A stretch of 28,371 nucleotides of DNA from a virus. This document shows, in pieces, positions 13,169-21,120 of this stretch. The translations under genes and the position numbers were made by a program. The stretch covers positions 1 through 28,371 of the IMG/VR virus record IMGVR_UViG_3300025085_003399; one strand, 5' to 3'. Each line of letters begins with the position of its first letter. Positions within the stretch are counted from its first letter, which is position 1. The notes below the pieces were generated by a model. The model was not told the origin of the DNA and ran no database searches. It was given only the letters and a program-made list of their open reading frames with translations.

Positions 13169-13932
13169 TGGTTGATGTTGAATTAATAGGTGGTTTAGGT
13201 AATAATATGTTCCAATATGCTCTAGGGCGTATAATTGCAGATAGTAAGGGCTATAATTTAGATACTACAAATTTAGATCAATTAGGTCAGTTTTTTAAAA
13301 ATGTTAAAAATATAACAGATAGAAAAAGCATAACCTCTCCAGTTTTACAAATAGGTTACGGTACCGAAGTAGGTCCACAAACTTATATAGAGCAAGAAGT
13401 TGCAGATTTTGAAGGTAACATAAAAGTTGAGGGATTTTTTCAAAGGCAAGAATTTTATAATGCACATAGAGATAAGCTATTAAAATGGTTTAAGACTGAT
13501 ATTAAACTTGAGAAAACACCAGGAAAAAATGATTTAGTATTACATGTAAGACTTGGTGATTATATGGGACTAGGTTGGCAATTAGATACAGATATCTTCA
13601 TTGATATATTAAAGAGAGAAAAATATAATAAGTATTTTATTGTAACAGATGATCCTGATAATACAATTATTGATGATATACTACAAGCAGTTGATGGAGG
13701 TGAAGTAGTGAGTACGGATAAAATATCCGATTTCGAATTTTTATGTAGAAGTAAACTTTTAGTGCTATCTCACTCATCATTTAGTTGGTGGGCAGCTTTT
13801 TTAGGTAATGCGAGAAAGGTAATAGTACCTTATAACAGTAATAAGGGATGGTGGAAGTTAACACCTTCACAAAATGACATTGATTTAATCGAAGACACGT
13901 CTAAATATTTTCGTTATGTTTATGACTCTTGA
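13168..13932 (+). CDS. Alpha-1,2-fucosyltransferase-like (GT11)
   Basis: 254 aa. IGGLGNNMFQYALGR is the N-terminal signature of GT11, LHVRLGDYM corresponds to the HxRRGDY donor-binding motif (with Leu for one Arg), and LSHSSFSWWAAFLGN is the C-terminal GT11 motif. The family moves fucose from GDP-fucose to a galactose or related acceptor; a different 6-deoxy sugar donor is possible given the neighbouring pathway. It overlaps the methyltransferase gene by 17 nt. Confidence 0.88.
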   Translation: MVDVELIGGLGNNMFQYALGRIIADSKGYNLDTTNLDQLGQFFKNVKNITDRKSITSPVLQIGYGTEVGPQTYIEQEVADFEGNIKVEGFFQRQEFYNAHRDKLLKWFKTDIKLEKTPGKNDLVLHVRLGDYMGLGWQLDTDIFIDILKREKYNKYFIVTDDPDNTIIDDILQAVDGGEVVSTDKISDFEFLCRSKLLVLSHSSFSWWAAFLGNARKVIVPYNSNKGWWKLTPSQNDIDLIEDTSKYFRYVYDS

Positions 13933-14542
13933 CCTGCTTAATCAAAAATTTGATCTCAATATAAAAGGAATTATTCATTGTGGTGCCCATCATGCTGAAG
14001 AAAGTGACGCTTATGAAAGGCATGGTATTAGTAAGGTTGTGTGGGTTGAAGGTAACTCAGAGTTAGTTCCGATAGTGGAGAGTAAGGTCGGTAATTTGCC
14101 AGAAAATAAAGTTTTTAATTATCTAGTTTATGATGAAGATGGTAAAGAGCTTGAATTTAAAATAACAAATAATACACAATCTTCTTCTGTACTAGAATTT
14201 GGTACACATAAGCGTTATTACCCCGGTGTTGATTTTATTAAATCGGAGGTTAAGAAGGCTTATACACTAAAATATATTATCGAAAAGGAAGATCTTAAAA
14301 TGGAAGATTATAATATGCTCAATTTAGATCTTCAAGGAGTCGAACTTAGAGCATTAAAAAGTATGGGTGACTATATCGATAACATTGATTATGTATATAC
14401 AGAAATTAACGATGATATGGTTTATGAAGGTAACGATCTCTTAGTAGATTTAGAAGAGTACTTATCTTCGAAAGGCTTACATAGAGCTGGTATACATTTA
14501 TTGAGTGAAAAATGGGGTGATGCTTTTTATGTTAGACGGTAG
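13916..14542 (+). CDS. FkbM-family SAM-dependent methyltransferase
   Basis: 208 aa. IIHCGAHHAEESDAYERHG (the GAxxG-like SAM loop of FkbM), VVWVEGNSELVPIV, LNLDLQGVELRALKSM and YVYTEIN match FkbM methyltransferases, which O-methylate sugars. In this context it probably methylates a sugar of the glycan made by the cluster. The first residues MFMTL leave two start choices: ATG at 13916 or at 13922. Confidence 0.85.
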   Translation: MFMTLDLLNQKFDLNIKGIIHCGAHHAEESDAYERHGISKVVWVEGNSELVPIVESKVGNLPENKVFNYLVYDEDGKELEFKITNNTQSSSVLEFGTHKRYYPGVDFIKSEVKKAYTLKYIIEKEDLKMEDYNMLNLDLQGVELRALKSMGDYIDNIDYVYTEINDDMVYEGNDLLVDLEEYLSSKGLHRAGIHLLSEKWGDAFYVRR

Positions 14543-14547
14543 GTATA

Positions 14548-15408
14548 ATGAATAGTGAGAAAAATAAATTATCTGTTTTTGGATCGAAGGGGTTTATAGG
14601 TAGTCGATTTACTGACTTATATCCTGATGATGTAATTGAAATAGACAGGGAAGACGACAAAGCTAAATCGAGTAATATTTTATATTTTATTAGTACAGTA
14701 GATAATTACAATATACATAACGATCTACATATTGATATAGAAACTAACTTAACAAAGTTAATGAAAGTTATCGAAGCTAATAAAAAGGAAGATCTCGTTT
14801 TTAATTTTATTAGCTCTTGGTTTGTTTATGGTCAAAATCCAAATATACCGTTTTCTGAAGATACTACGGAGTGTAACCCTACAGGATTTTACTCTATTAC
14901 TAAAAGATGCGCTGAAGAAATGTTAATATGCTTTTGCAATACATTTAACATACGCTATAGAATTTTTAGATTGGCGAATGTGCTCGGACCTGGTGATGGT
15001 AAGATTTCTAGAAAGAAAAATGCGTTACAATTTCTTATGAATGAAATGGTAAACGATCGCGACCTGCATTTATACTACGGTGGTGAAGTTTTAAGAGATT
15101 ATATTCACGTTGATGATGTATGTGATGCTTTAAAGCTTTGTACAGATACTGCACCCACAAATCAAATTATTAACATCGGTGCCGGTCGACCGTATAAGTT
15201 TTTAGATATTATAGAGAAGGGTATGGAGGTATCAAAATCTAAATCGAGGGTTATTAATATTGAGCCAACTAAATTTCATAATATAGTTCAAACAAAACAT
15301 TCATATTTAGATATTAAAAAGTTGAAATCTTACGGGTTTAAGCCAAAATATACAATAGACGATATAGTTACTAAATTAATTAATCACTATAAAAATATTA
15401 AAAAATGA
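14548..15408 (+). CDS. NAD-dependent sugar epimerase/dehydratase (extended SDR)
   Basis: 286 aa. N-terminal Rossmann motif VFGSKGFIGS (GxxGxxG), SSWFVYG in the place of the catalytic Ser region, FYSITKRCAEE as the YxxxK catalytic pair, and DYIHVDDVCDAL typical of extended SDRs acting on nucleotide sugars. It is probably an epimerase or reductase on a keto-deoxy sugar. The stop overlaps the next start (ATGA) of the RfbH-like dehydrase, suggesting action in the same pathway. Confidence 0.82.
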   Translation: MNSEKNKLSVFGSKGFIGSRFTDLYPDDVIEIDREDDKAKSSNILYFISTVDNYNIHNDLHIDIETNLTKLMKVIEANKKEDLVFNFISSWFVYGQNPNIPFSEDTTECNPTGFYSITKRCAEEMLICFCNTFNIRYRIFRLANVLGPGDGKISRKKNALQFLMNEMVNDRDLHLYYGGEVLRDYIHVDDVCDALKLCTDTAPTNQIINIGAGRPYKFLDIIEKGMEVSKSKSRVINIEPTKFHNIVQTKHSYLDIKKLKSYGFKPKYTIDDIVTKLINHYKNIKK

Positions 15409-16559
15409 AAGCTACAAAAAAAATATGGTACGCTCCTAATAAGTTTGAATCTTACGGTGAGGAAGAAATTAAATCAGTTGAAGAATGCTTGCGTGATGGT
15501 TGGATTGCTGGCTTCGGTAAACGGAGTAAGCAATTTGAAGAAGAAGTATCAGAATTTTTCGGAAAACAATATGGTGTCTTTGTAAATTCAGGTTCATCAG
15601 CTTGTTTACTTGCGTTAGCTTCTATTGACCTACCTAAAGGTAGCGAAGTTATTACACCCGCTTGTACATTTTCGACTACATTGGCTCCTATTATTCAACT
15701 CGGACTTACACCAGTGTTTGTAGATGTTAATCTTACCTCATATGTGGTTGATGTGCAAGATGTAGTTAATGCTGTAACAGCTAAAACCAAAGCATTAATG
15801 ATTCCTAACTTGATAGGCAACAAGCCTGATTGGAAATCTATAAAAGAAGAGTTAGTTAAGATAGGAAGAGATGATATTATTTTAATTGAGGATTCTGCTG
15901 ATACAGTAACTCATACATCAGAGACAGATATCTCTACAACAAGTTTTTACGCAAGTCATGTTATTACAGCTGGAGGTACTGGTGGTATGGTAATGTTTAA
16001 TAATAAGAAATATGAACAACGATGCTTACAGTATAGAGATTGGGGTAGAATAGGTGATAATAGTGAGGATATGTCAGATCGCTTTGCACATGAAGTAGAT
16101 GGTATTGCATATGATTATAAATTCTTATATGGTGTACTTGGATACAATATGAAATGTTCAGAGATGAACGCAGCTTTCGGTCTAGTGCAAGTCAAAAAAT
16201 TAGATACGTTTTTACGCAAGAGACGTGAGAACATTAAGCGTTATTTAGATAATCTAAAGGACGTTTCAGAGCTTATTTTACCTGACGATACTATCGAACC
16301 TAACTGGTTAGCAATTCCTCTACAGACGGAGAATAGATATGAGCTTCTTAATTTCTTAGAAGAAAACAATATACAAACACGCGTTACTTTTGCTGGTAAT
16401 GTTACACGTCACCCTGTATATAGGGAATATTTCCAAGAATTTGCTAATTCAGATACTATTATGGAGAATGGATTTCTTTTAGGAGCGCATCATGGAATGT
16501 CTGTTGAGGATGTCGATTACGTGTGCGATAAAATTAAAGAATTTTTTAATAATGAATAA
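15405..16559 (+). CDS. rfbH: RfbH/ColD-type PLP-dependent sugar 3-dehydrase lacking Fe-S ligands
   Basis: 384 aa, DegT/DnrJ/EryC1 fold (NSGSSACLLAL at 61-71, PACTFSTTLAPI, IEDSAD with Asp163). The residue that should be the PLP-binding Lys is His185 (SFYASHVITAGGTGGMV), as in the dehydrase branch (RfbH/E1, ColD), which removes the 3-OH of a 4-keto-6-deoxy sugar instead of transaminating it. RDWGR, YDYKFLYGVLGYNMKCSEMN and TRVTFAGNVTRHPVY follow the RfbH pattern. The Cys-rich loop that binds [2Fe-2S] in RfbH (after RDWGR) is here IGDNSEDMSD with no Cys. It therefore probably makes a 3,6-dideoxy or 3-deoxy keto sugar by a cluster-free route. It overlaps both neighbours. Confidence 0.85.
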   Translation: MKATKKIWYAPNKFESYGEEEIKSVEECLRDGWIAGFGKRSKQFEEEVSEFFGKQYGVFVNSGSSACLLALASIDLPKGSEVITPACTFSTTLAPIIQLGLTPVFVDVNLTSYVVDVQDVVNAVTAKTKALMIPNLIGNKPDWKSIKEELVKIGRDDIILIEDSADTVTHTSETDISTTSFYASHVITAGGTGGMVMFNNKKYEQRCLQYRDWGRIGDNSEDMSDRFAHEVDGIAYDYKFLYGVLGYNMKCSEMNAAFGLVQVKKLDTFLRKRRENIKRYLDNLKDVSELILPDDTIEPNWLAIPLQTENRYELLNFLEENNIQTRVTFAGNVTRHPVYREYFQEFANSDTIMENGFLLGAHHGMSVEDVDYVCDKIKEFFNNE

Positions 16560-17502
16560 AGTTGTTTATATTACAGGATGTTTAGGGTTTATAGGCTCTT
16601 ACGTTACACGGTCTTGTCTCAAGAAGGGCTGGCATGTACGTGGCGTTGATAAGATTACATATGCCTCAAATACTATTTTACTTGACGAGTTTGAAGGTTA
16701 TGATAATTTCGTATTTACTCATACAGATATTAATGACTTAAAATTTCTATATGACTGTGATTACATTATTAATGTAGCTGCAGAAACGCATGTAGGTAAT
16801 AGTATTGCCAATAGTGATGACTTTGTACACTCAAATATAAACGGGGTACATAATCTACTAGAGCTTTTAAAAAATCATAGAGGTGAGCATAGTCATAAGC
16901 CTGTATTCTTACATTTTAGTACAGATGAGGTTTATGGTGATATTGCTTCCGGAGCTCATACCGAGACTGACCTGCTTCATCCTAGTAATCCATACTCTGC
17001 AACTAAAGCTGCTGCAGATCAATTAGTACTAGCATGGGCTAGAACTTACGACCTACCTTATAACATTATTAGACCTACAAATAACTATGGAATAGGTCAA
17101 TATGTTGAAAAGCTTATTCCTAAGTCTTGCAAGTTCTTAGGATTGGGTAAAAAGATACCTATCCATAATGATGGCACTCCTATTAGAAATTGGTTACATG
17201 CTCAAGATACAGCCAATGCTATAATCACTATTATCGAGTCTGGTGAACAAAATGAAATTTACAATATCGCAGGAGATTTCGAACAGCAGAATATAACCAC
17301 AATACAGAAAATTATTAAGGAGTATCACGGAGATTCAGATGTATCATCATACATAGATAATACTTATAGTAGAAAAGGTCAAGATGTAAGATATGCTCTT
17401 GATGATTCTAAACTAAGAAAGTTAGGATGGTTACCAGAGAAAAAATTCGATCAAGAACTTCCTGATATTATTAGTTATTATAAGGGTAAGTTTATATGGT
17501 GA
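16552..17502 (+). CDS. rmlB: dTDP-glucose 4,6-dehydratase-like (RmlB family)
   Basis: 316 aa, start taken at MNKVVYITG (16552, overlapping the previous stop by 8 nt); in-frame codons further upstream lie inside the dehydrase gene. Rossmann TGCLGFIGS, AAETHVGNSI, FSTDEVYGD, YSATKAAADQ (YxxxK) and NNYGIGQYVEKLIPK, then IRNWLHAQDTANAI, are strong RmlB features. It would oxidise, dehydrate and reduce an NDP-hexose to the 4-keto-6-deoxy sugar, the substrate of the adjacent 3-dehydrase. A CDP- rather than dTDP-glucose preference cannot be excluded. Confidence 0.88.
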   Translation: MNKVVYITGCLGFIGSYVTRSCLKKGWHVRGVDKITYASNTILLDEFEGYDNFVFTHTDINDLKFLYDCDYIINVAAETHVGNSIANSDDFVHSNINGVHNLLELLKNHRGEHSHKPVFLHFSTDEVYGDIASGAHTETDLLHPSNPYSATKAAADQLVLAWARTYDLPYNIIRPTNNYGIGQYVEKLIPKSCKFLGLGKKIPIHNDGTPIRNWLHAQDTANAIITIIESGEQNEIYNIAGDFEQQNITTIQKIIKEYHGDSDVSSYIDNTYSRKGQDVRYALDDSKLRKLGWLPEKKFDQELPDIISYYKGKFIW

Positions 17503-18128
17503 AGGATCAGTACAGATTAAAAGAAAGAATTTTAAATATTGCTTATAAAAATAAACTTAGTCATTTAAGTAGCTATTTTACAAGCGTATCTATTATAGAC
17601 GACATATATAGCAGTATGGCTGAGGATGATATTTTTATCTTATCTTCCGGACATGCTGCACTCGCCCTTTATGCTTGTCTTGAGAAACATAAAGGTGTTG
17701 ATGCAGAACAATTGTTTTTAAAACATGGAGGGCATCCTCATAGAGATGAAGAAAACTTTTTGCACTGTTCAACAGGCAGTCTTGGATTAGGTATTACCAT
17801 AGCAATAGGTCGCGCGATTGCTAATCCCGAGAGGAAGGTTTATGTACTAATAAGTGATGGTGAGTGTGCAGAAGGTAGTGTTTGGGAGTCGCTTAAGACA
17901 ATAGTTGAGCAAAATATTAACAATATTGAGGTGCATGTTAATGTAAATGGATATGCCGCATACGATACTATTGATACTGAGTATCTTTCCAAAAGACTTC
18001 GAGCATTCTTACCTAATATTAAAATACATAAAACTAATTCGGAAGAGTTTTCATTTCTACATGATTTAAATGCTCACTATCATATAATGAGCGAAGACGA
18101 TTATTATAAAGCTTTATCGGAATTATGA
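17496..18128 (+). CDS. Transketolase-like protein, TPP-binding half
   Basis: 210 aa corresponding to the N-terminal (PP) domain of transketolase: SSGHAALALYACLE, KHGGHPHRD, STGSLGLGITIAIGRAIA (92-109) and the TPP/metal motif ISDGECAEGSVWE...N (from 119, with NVNGYAA as the distal Asn). The partner domain is encoded by the next gene (ATGA overlap), so the enzyme is a two-subunit transketolase. Such enzymes move a two-carbon ketol unit. Set next to a sugar dehydrase and reductases, a role in making a branched or extended deoxy sugar is plausible (inference). Confidence 0.82.
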   Translation: MVKDQYRLKERILNIAYKNKLSHLSSYFTSVSIIDDIYSSMAEDDIFILSSGHAALALYACLEKHKGVDAEQLFLKHGGHPHRDEENFLHCSTGSLGLGITIAIGRAIANPERKVYVLISDGECAEGSVWESLKTIVEQNINNIEVHVNVNGYAAYDTIDTEYLSKRLRAFLPNIKIHKTNSEEFSFLHDLNAHYHIMSEDDYYKALSEL

Positions 18129-18601
18129 GAAAGGATCTAGCAAAACTATTATTAGAGGAAATGCGTGTTAATGAAGATGTATATCTTATTACCGGCGATT
18201 TAGGTTATGGTCTTTGGGATGATATACGTGATACCTTCCCTGATAGATTTTTTAATGTAGGGTCGTCAGAAATGGTTATGATGGGCACTGCTATAGGGTT
18301 AGCTATGGAAGGTAAAGTACCTTTTGTTTACTCTATCACACCTTTTGCCTTATATAGACCTTATGAGATGATTCGTAATTATGTCAATCACGAAAAAATA
18401 CCGGTTAATATATTAGGCGGAGGTCGCGACCGTGATTACGGTTACTTAGGATTCTCACACTGGGCTGAGGATGATAAAGAGTTAATGAAACCGTTTAAAA
18501 ATATTAGCACCTACCATCCTACAAATATAAAAGAACTTACAAGCACCTTTAAAGTAATTATAAAAAATCAGTCTCCATCATACTTAAATTTAAAAAAATG
18601 A
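18125..18601 (+). CDS. Transketolase-like protein, pyrimidine-binding half
   Basis: 158 aa equivalent to the central (Pyr) domain: LITGDLGYG, FFNVGSSEMVMMGTAIGLAM with Glu49 as the TPP-activating Glu, and PFVYSITPFALYRPYEMIRN (cofactor-contact loop). The usual C-terminal third domain is absent, as in other split transketolase-like pairs. Must act with the 17496 product, since each half carries only part of the active site. ATGA overlaps on both sides. Confidence 0.8.
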   Translation: MRKDLAKLLLEEMRVNEDVYLITGDLGYGLWDDIRDTFPDRFFNVGSSEMVMMGTAIGLAMEGKVPFVYSITPFALYRPYEMIRNYVNHEKIPVNILGGGRDRDYGYLGFSHWAEDDKELMKPFKNISTYHPTNIKELTSTFKVIIKNQSPSYLNLKK

Positions 18602-19380
18602 ATATACTAATTACAGGAGGTAATGGGTATATTGCAACTTCGTTAAATAGAGCTTTTAGTGAGTATAAAATAACTACTATAACGAGAAAAGATTTTGACC
18701 TAACAAATAAAGAATTAACAGACAGATGGTTTAAAGGTAAGCATTTTGATGTAGTAGTTCATACAGCAACAGTTGGAGGTAGTAGATTAAAACAAGACAC
18801 GGGTGATGTGGTTTATAACAACTTAAAGATGGTATATAACTTGCTCGATAATAAGCAGCACTTTGATAAATTTATACAATTTGGATCAGGTGCAGAGCAA
18901 ACACAACCCAATCTACCATACGGGTTAAGTAAGAGAGTAATAAACGATGTTATAAAACAATATCCTAACTTTTATAACTTAAGAATATATGGTGTATTTG
19001 ATAGTAACGAGCTCAGCACCAGATTTATTAGAAGTAGTATAACTAATTATATTAACCATAAGCCAATTATAATTTATAAAGATAAATTTATGGATTTTAT
19101 CTTTATGAAGGATTTAGCTAATATAGTTAAAAGTTATATCGCAGGTACATTAGATTATGGTGAGTATAACTGTGTATATAAAAATAAATATAAACTTTCA
19201 GATATAGCCGGCTTAATTAATAATTTGTCCGATCACGAAGTTGATATTAAAATAGAGAATGAGGGATTAGATACAGCCTATATTGGTGACTATCTAAAAA
19301 GTGAGAGTACTATCGTAGGTATAGAAAAAGGCATTCAGGATACATTTTACAGCTTGAAAAGTAAAATCGAACATCTATAA
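18598..19380 (+). CDS. NAD(P)-dependent sugar reductase/epimerase (extended SDR)
   Basis: 260 aa. LITGGNGYIATSLNRAF is the Rossmann motif (GxxGxI), VVVHTAT and FIQFGSGAEQTQPNLPYGLS precede YGLSKRV (YxxxK), and FIFMKDLANIV matches the substrate-domain strand. It resembles GDP-fucose synthetase or sugar 4-reductases and may reduce the ketone left by the dehydrase/transketolase steps. Last gene of the cluster; the promoter of the next gene lies in its 3' end. Confidence 0.75.
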   Translation: MNILITGGNGYIATSLNRAFSEYKITTITRKDFDLTNKELTDRWFKGKHFDVVVHTATVGGSRLKQDTGDVVYNNLKMVYNLLDNKQHFDKFIQFGSGAEQTQPNLPYGLSKRVINDVIKQYPNFYNLRIYGVFDSNELSTRFIRSSITNYINHKPIIIYKDKFMDFIFMKDLANIVKSYIAGTLDYGEYNCVYKNKYKLSDIAGLINNLSDHEVDIKIENEGLDTAYIGDYLKSESTIVGIEKGIQDTFYSLKSKIEHL

Positions 19381-19381
19381 T
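19354..19381 (+). promoter_or_regulatory. Early-type promoter (TTGAAA-16-TATAAT)
   Basis: TTGAAA (19354-19359), 16 bp, TATAAT (19376-19381), 6 nt to the ATG at 19388. It lies within the end of the previous coding sequence. Confidence 0.65.
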
Positions 19382-19387
19382 AGTAGT

Positions 19388-19969
19388 ATGATTATTGATC
19401 AGCAAGTATATAATGGCGATCTCATTCACGATCGCTTCGCGTATAAGTTTTTTCGGAAAGAGGTCTCGCCTTACGGTAATATTGTAGCCTTTAGGGCTCC
19501 TATGTATGTAAGTGATAATTTAATTGATCTGGAAGATACACTAGCTAATGACTATATTTTTTCAGAGGATGCAATTAACTTCTGCTGGGAGATACCTAAT
19601 TTATGTCCATTAGGAGCGGTTGCTTTTCAACGTCTCTTCAATACTACTATCGCAGGTATGTTAGGTCAACTTATCCAGAGATCTATCAACATGGATGGTG
19701 ATGATATTATGGTATCTGACGAATTTATTGGTAGTGATAGTAAGAAGCGTTCGGAAGGTAAAGTAAGTGTTTCAATTACTTATAGTAAGGAAGATATTGC
19801 TTTAGGTCATACAGGTATCAACGTACAAGCGGGTAAGAAAGCTCCTGGATTTGCTTATTCAAGTAACTTAAATGATAGTCAGATAGAGGCATTTATGGAA
19901 GCCGTAATTAAAGCGTTTGAATTGGAAGTTAAAGATCAGTGGATTGCTACAACTAAAATAATTAGTTAA
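19388..19969 (+). CDS. DUF366-like conserved phage protein
   Basis: 193 aa. YNGDLIHDRFAYKFF, GNIVAFRAPMYV, LIDLEDTLANDYIFSEDAIN, VSVSITYSKEDIALGHTGIN and WIATTKII match what I recall of DUF366 (archaeal and bacterial proteins with HWAY, IVxFRG, DLED and xHxGIN elements). Function unknown. It heads a cluster with the gp62-like, GroES-like and WYL_2 genes and has its own early promoter, so it is probably part of the early/middle replication-associated block. Its stop overlaps the next ATG by one base. Confidence 0.6.
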   Translation: MIIDQQVYNGDLIHDRFAYKFFRKEVSPYGNIVAFRAPMYVSDNLIDLEDTLANDYIFSEDAINFCWEIPNLCPLGAVAFQRLFNTTIAGMLGQLIQRSINMDGDDIMVSDEFIGSDSKKRSEGKVSVSITYSKEDIALGHTGINVQAGKKAPGFAYSSNLNDSQIEAFMEAVIKAFELEVKDQWIATTKIIS

Positions 19970-20343
19970 TGAACTTCTTTCAGCTACAAAATAAGCTATT
20001 TTACTCTAAAAAGACTAATGCTGAGTTTTTAGACTCGGAAGGGGAGCAATCATTTGTACCGTTTATGTTTAATAGGTGGTTATCCTTTTACAGTAAAGGT
20101 ATGGCTTCTATTACTAACGAAACTTTAAATAGGTTTGGTAGTGTTTTTCAGGATAAGCAACAGCAATATAGACTTTACTATTACTTTATTCCGAGATTAA
20201 AGTTTAAGCGTATAGCGTATAATAAAAAAATTAAAAAAGAAGATAGTGAGGAAGATAATTTAGATCTTATTGCGCGAAATAAAAATATCTCTGTAAGAGA
20301 GTTAAAGTCGTATATTGATTTACAAGAAAACATTAGTAAATAA
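19969..20343 (+). CDS. Clamp-loader small subunit-like (T4 gp62 type)
   Basis: 124 aa. SFVPFMFNRWLSFYS, NETLNRFGSVFQDKQQQYRL, YYYFIPRLKFKRIAY and the C-terminal LIARNKNISVRELKSYIDL reproduce the order and spacing of motifs in T4 gp62 and marine relatives (DYVPFVxNRxLS..., MNR..., QYxxLxxxIRPRKRF..., then a short helical end). gp62 binds gp44 to load the sliding clamp. Size is smaller than T4 gp62 (187 aa), as in cyanophages. gp44/45 would lie outside this window. Confidence 0.6.
   Translation: MNFFQLQNKLFYSKKTNAEFLDSEGEQSFVPFMFNRWLSFYSKGMASITNETLNRFGSVFQDKQQQYRLYYYFIPRLKFKRIAYNKKIKKEDSEEDNLDLIARNKNISVRELKSYIDLQENISK
20315..20342 (+). promoter_or_regulatory. Early-type promoter for GroES-like gene (TTGATT-16-TAAATA)
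   Basis: TTGATT (20315-20320), 16 bp, TAAATA (20337-20342), 6 nt to the ATG at 20349. The -10 is within AGTAAATA, which resembles the late box, but the TTG hexamer at exactly 16 bp favours the early type. Confidence 0.5.
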
Positions 20344-20348
20344 ATTAT

Positions 20349-20768
20349 ATGGCAACGGCATCTATTGATAATCTGGCTCCTACAAGAAGTCTAATTGACT
20401 TAACACAAGGAGGTAGGGGTGATTTTGGGTTAGACGACTACCAGCTTAGTTTTGTTTTCGATGATATTCTCCTCGTTGAGTATGCTGATGAGTCAGCTAA
20501 CGGAGACGAGGTTTTACGGAATGGTATAGTTGTACCGACAAACGCAATGACTAAAGCGTGGCGTAAGGGCAGAGTGATTCTCGCAGGTCCTGATGCAAAG
20601 TACGCAAAAGAAGGAGATATAGTTATATTTCCAAATAATCTCGGAGTTACCATTTCCAATGTTGAGATTACGGGTAAAGGTAAAATTGCTAAAGGTGTTT
20701 TTCTAAACGAAGAAAGAATGTTTGGTATATGCAAACCAAAAAATGATAATACAGAGGTCAGCGCTTGA
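20349..20768 (+). CDS. GroES-like co-chaperonin (T4 gp31 analogue)
   Basis: 139 aa. The segment FDDILLVEYADES through RNGIVVPTNA, KGRVILAGPDAKYAKEGDIV, IFPNNLGVTISN and IAKGVFLNEERMFGICK has the GroES fold pattern: an N-terminal beta strand, a mobile loop rich in Asn/Gly (EVLRNGIVVP) and a closing strand. Phage GroES proteins replace host GroES so that GroEL can fold the major capsid protein. An N-terminal extension of about 30 residues is unlike GroES (95-100 aa). No GroEL gene is present. Confidence 0.78.
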   Translation: MATASIDNLAPTRSLIDLTQGGRGDFGLDDYQLSFVFDDILLVEYADESANGDEVLRNGIVVPTNAMTKAWRKGRVILAGPDAKYAKEGDIVIFPNNLGVTISNVEITGKGKIAKGVFLNEERMFGICKPKNDNTEVSA

Positions 20769-21120
20769 TTCTATTCTTTTAACGAATGTAGTGGACTTAA
20801 GATTTGCGCGCAGAATACCTAAAGCGGGTTTCCCTGCTACTCGCCGTATACTCTGCACAAAATCATACAACTTACTAAATTCTACAAATGGTAGAATTAC
20901 TCTAAACTACAAGCCGCCGAGAGGTCCGCATAAAGTAAATGAAGCAGCTGATAATTTACTTGTAGTATGGGATATTTTAATGCAAGGGTATAGAAATATT
21001 AATATGAATCAAGCTAATTTAATAACACAGTATCCGGCTGATGATTCATTTTGGACATATTTTAACGAGAGCGTATATCCTATGTCAGCAAACCAAAAAC
21101 TAGCTTTTATGAACTCATGA
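20743..21120 (+). CDS. WYL_2/DUF2693-type protein (Sm-like SH3 barrel)
   Basis: 125 aa from ATG 20743, overlapping the GroES-like gene by 26 nt (a TTG at 20722 is an alternative start). ILLTNVVDLRFARR, PATRRILCT and LLVVWDILMQGYRNINM fit the small Sm/SH3-like barrel family DUF2693 (WYL_2), frequent in T4-like marine phages next to clamp-loader and helicase genes. The end EYFNESVYPMSANQKLAFM-like pattern (FWTYFNESVYPMSANQ) is also typical. Nucleic-acid binding is likely but unproven. ATGA overlap with the next gene. Confidence 0.65.
   Translation: MIIQRSALDSILLTNVVDLRFARRIPKAGFPATRRILCTKSYNLLNSTNGRITLNYKPPRGPHKVNEAADNLLVVWDILMQGYRNINMNQANLITQYPADDSFWTYFNESVYPMSANQKLAFMNS

Noticed and set aside
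16492-16551. Longer start for the RmlB-like protein
   Set aside because: The 20 extra residues are out-of-frame dehydrase sequence, and MNKVVYITG is the normal Rossmann start.
15405-16559. Ordinary DegT-type sugar aminotransferase
   Set aside because: The PLP-anchoring Lys is replaced by His185 and the rest follows RfbH, so a 3-dehydrase is more likely.
20438-20734. Minus-strand open frame across the GroES-like gene
   Set aside because: It is the complement shadow of a well-supported gene and shows no protein-like motifs.
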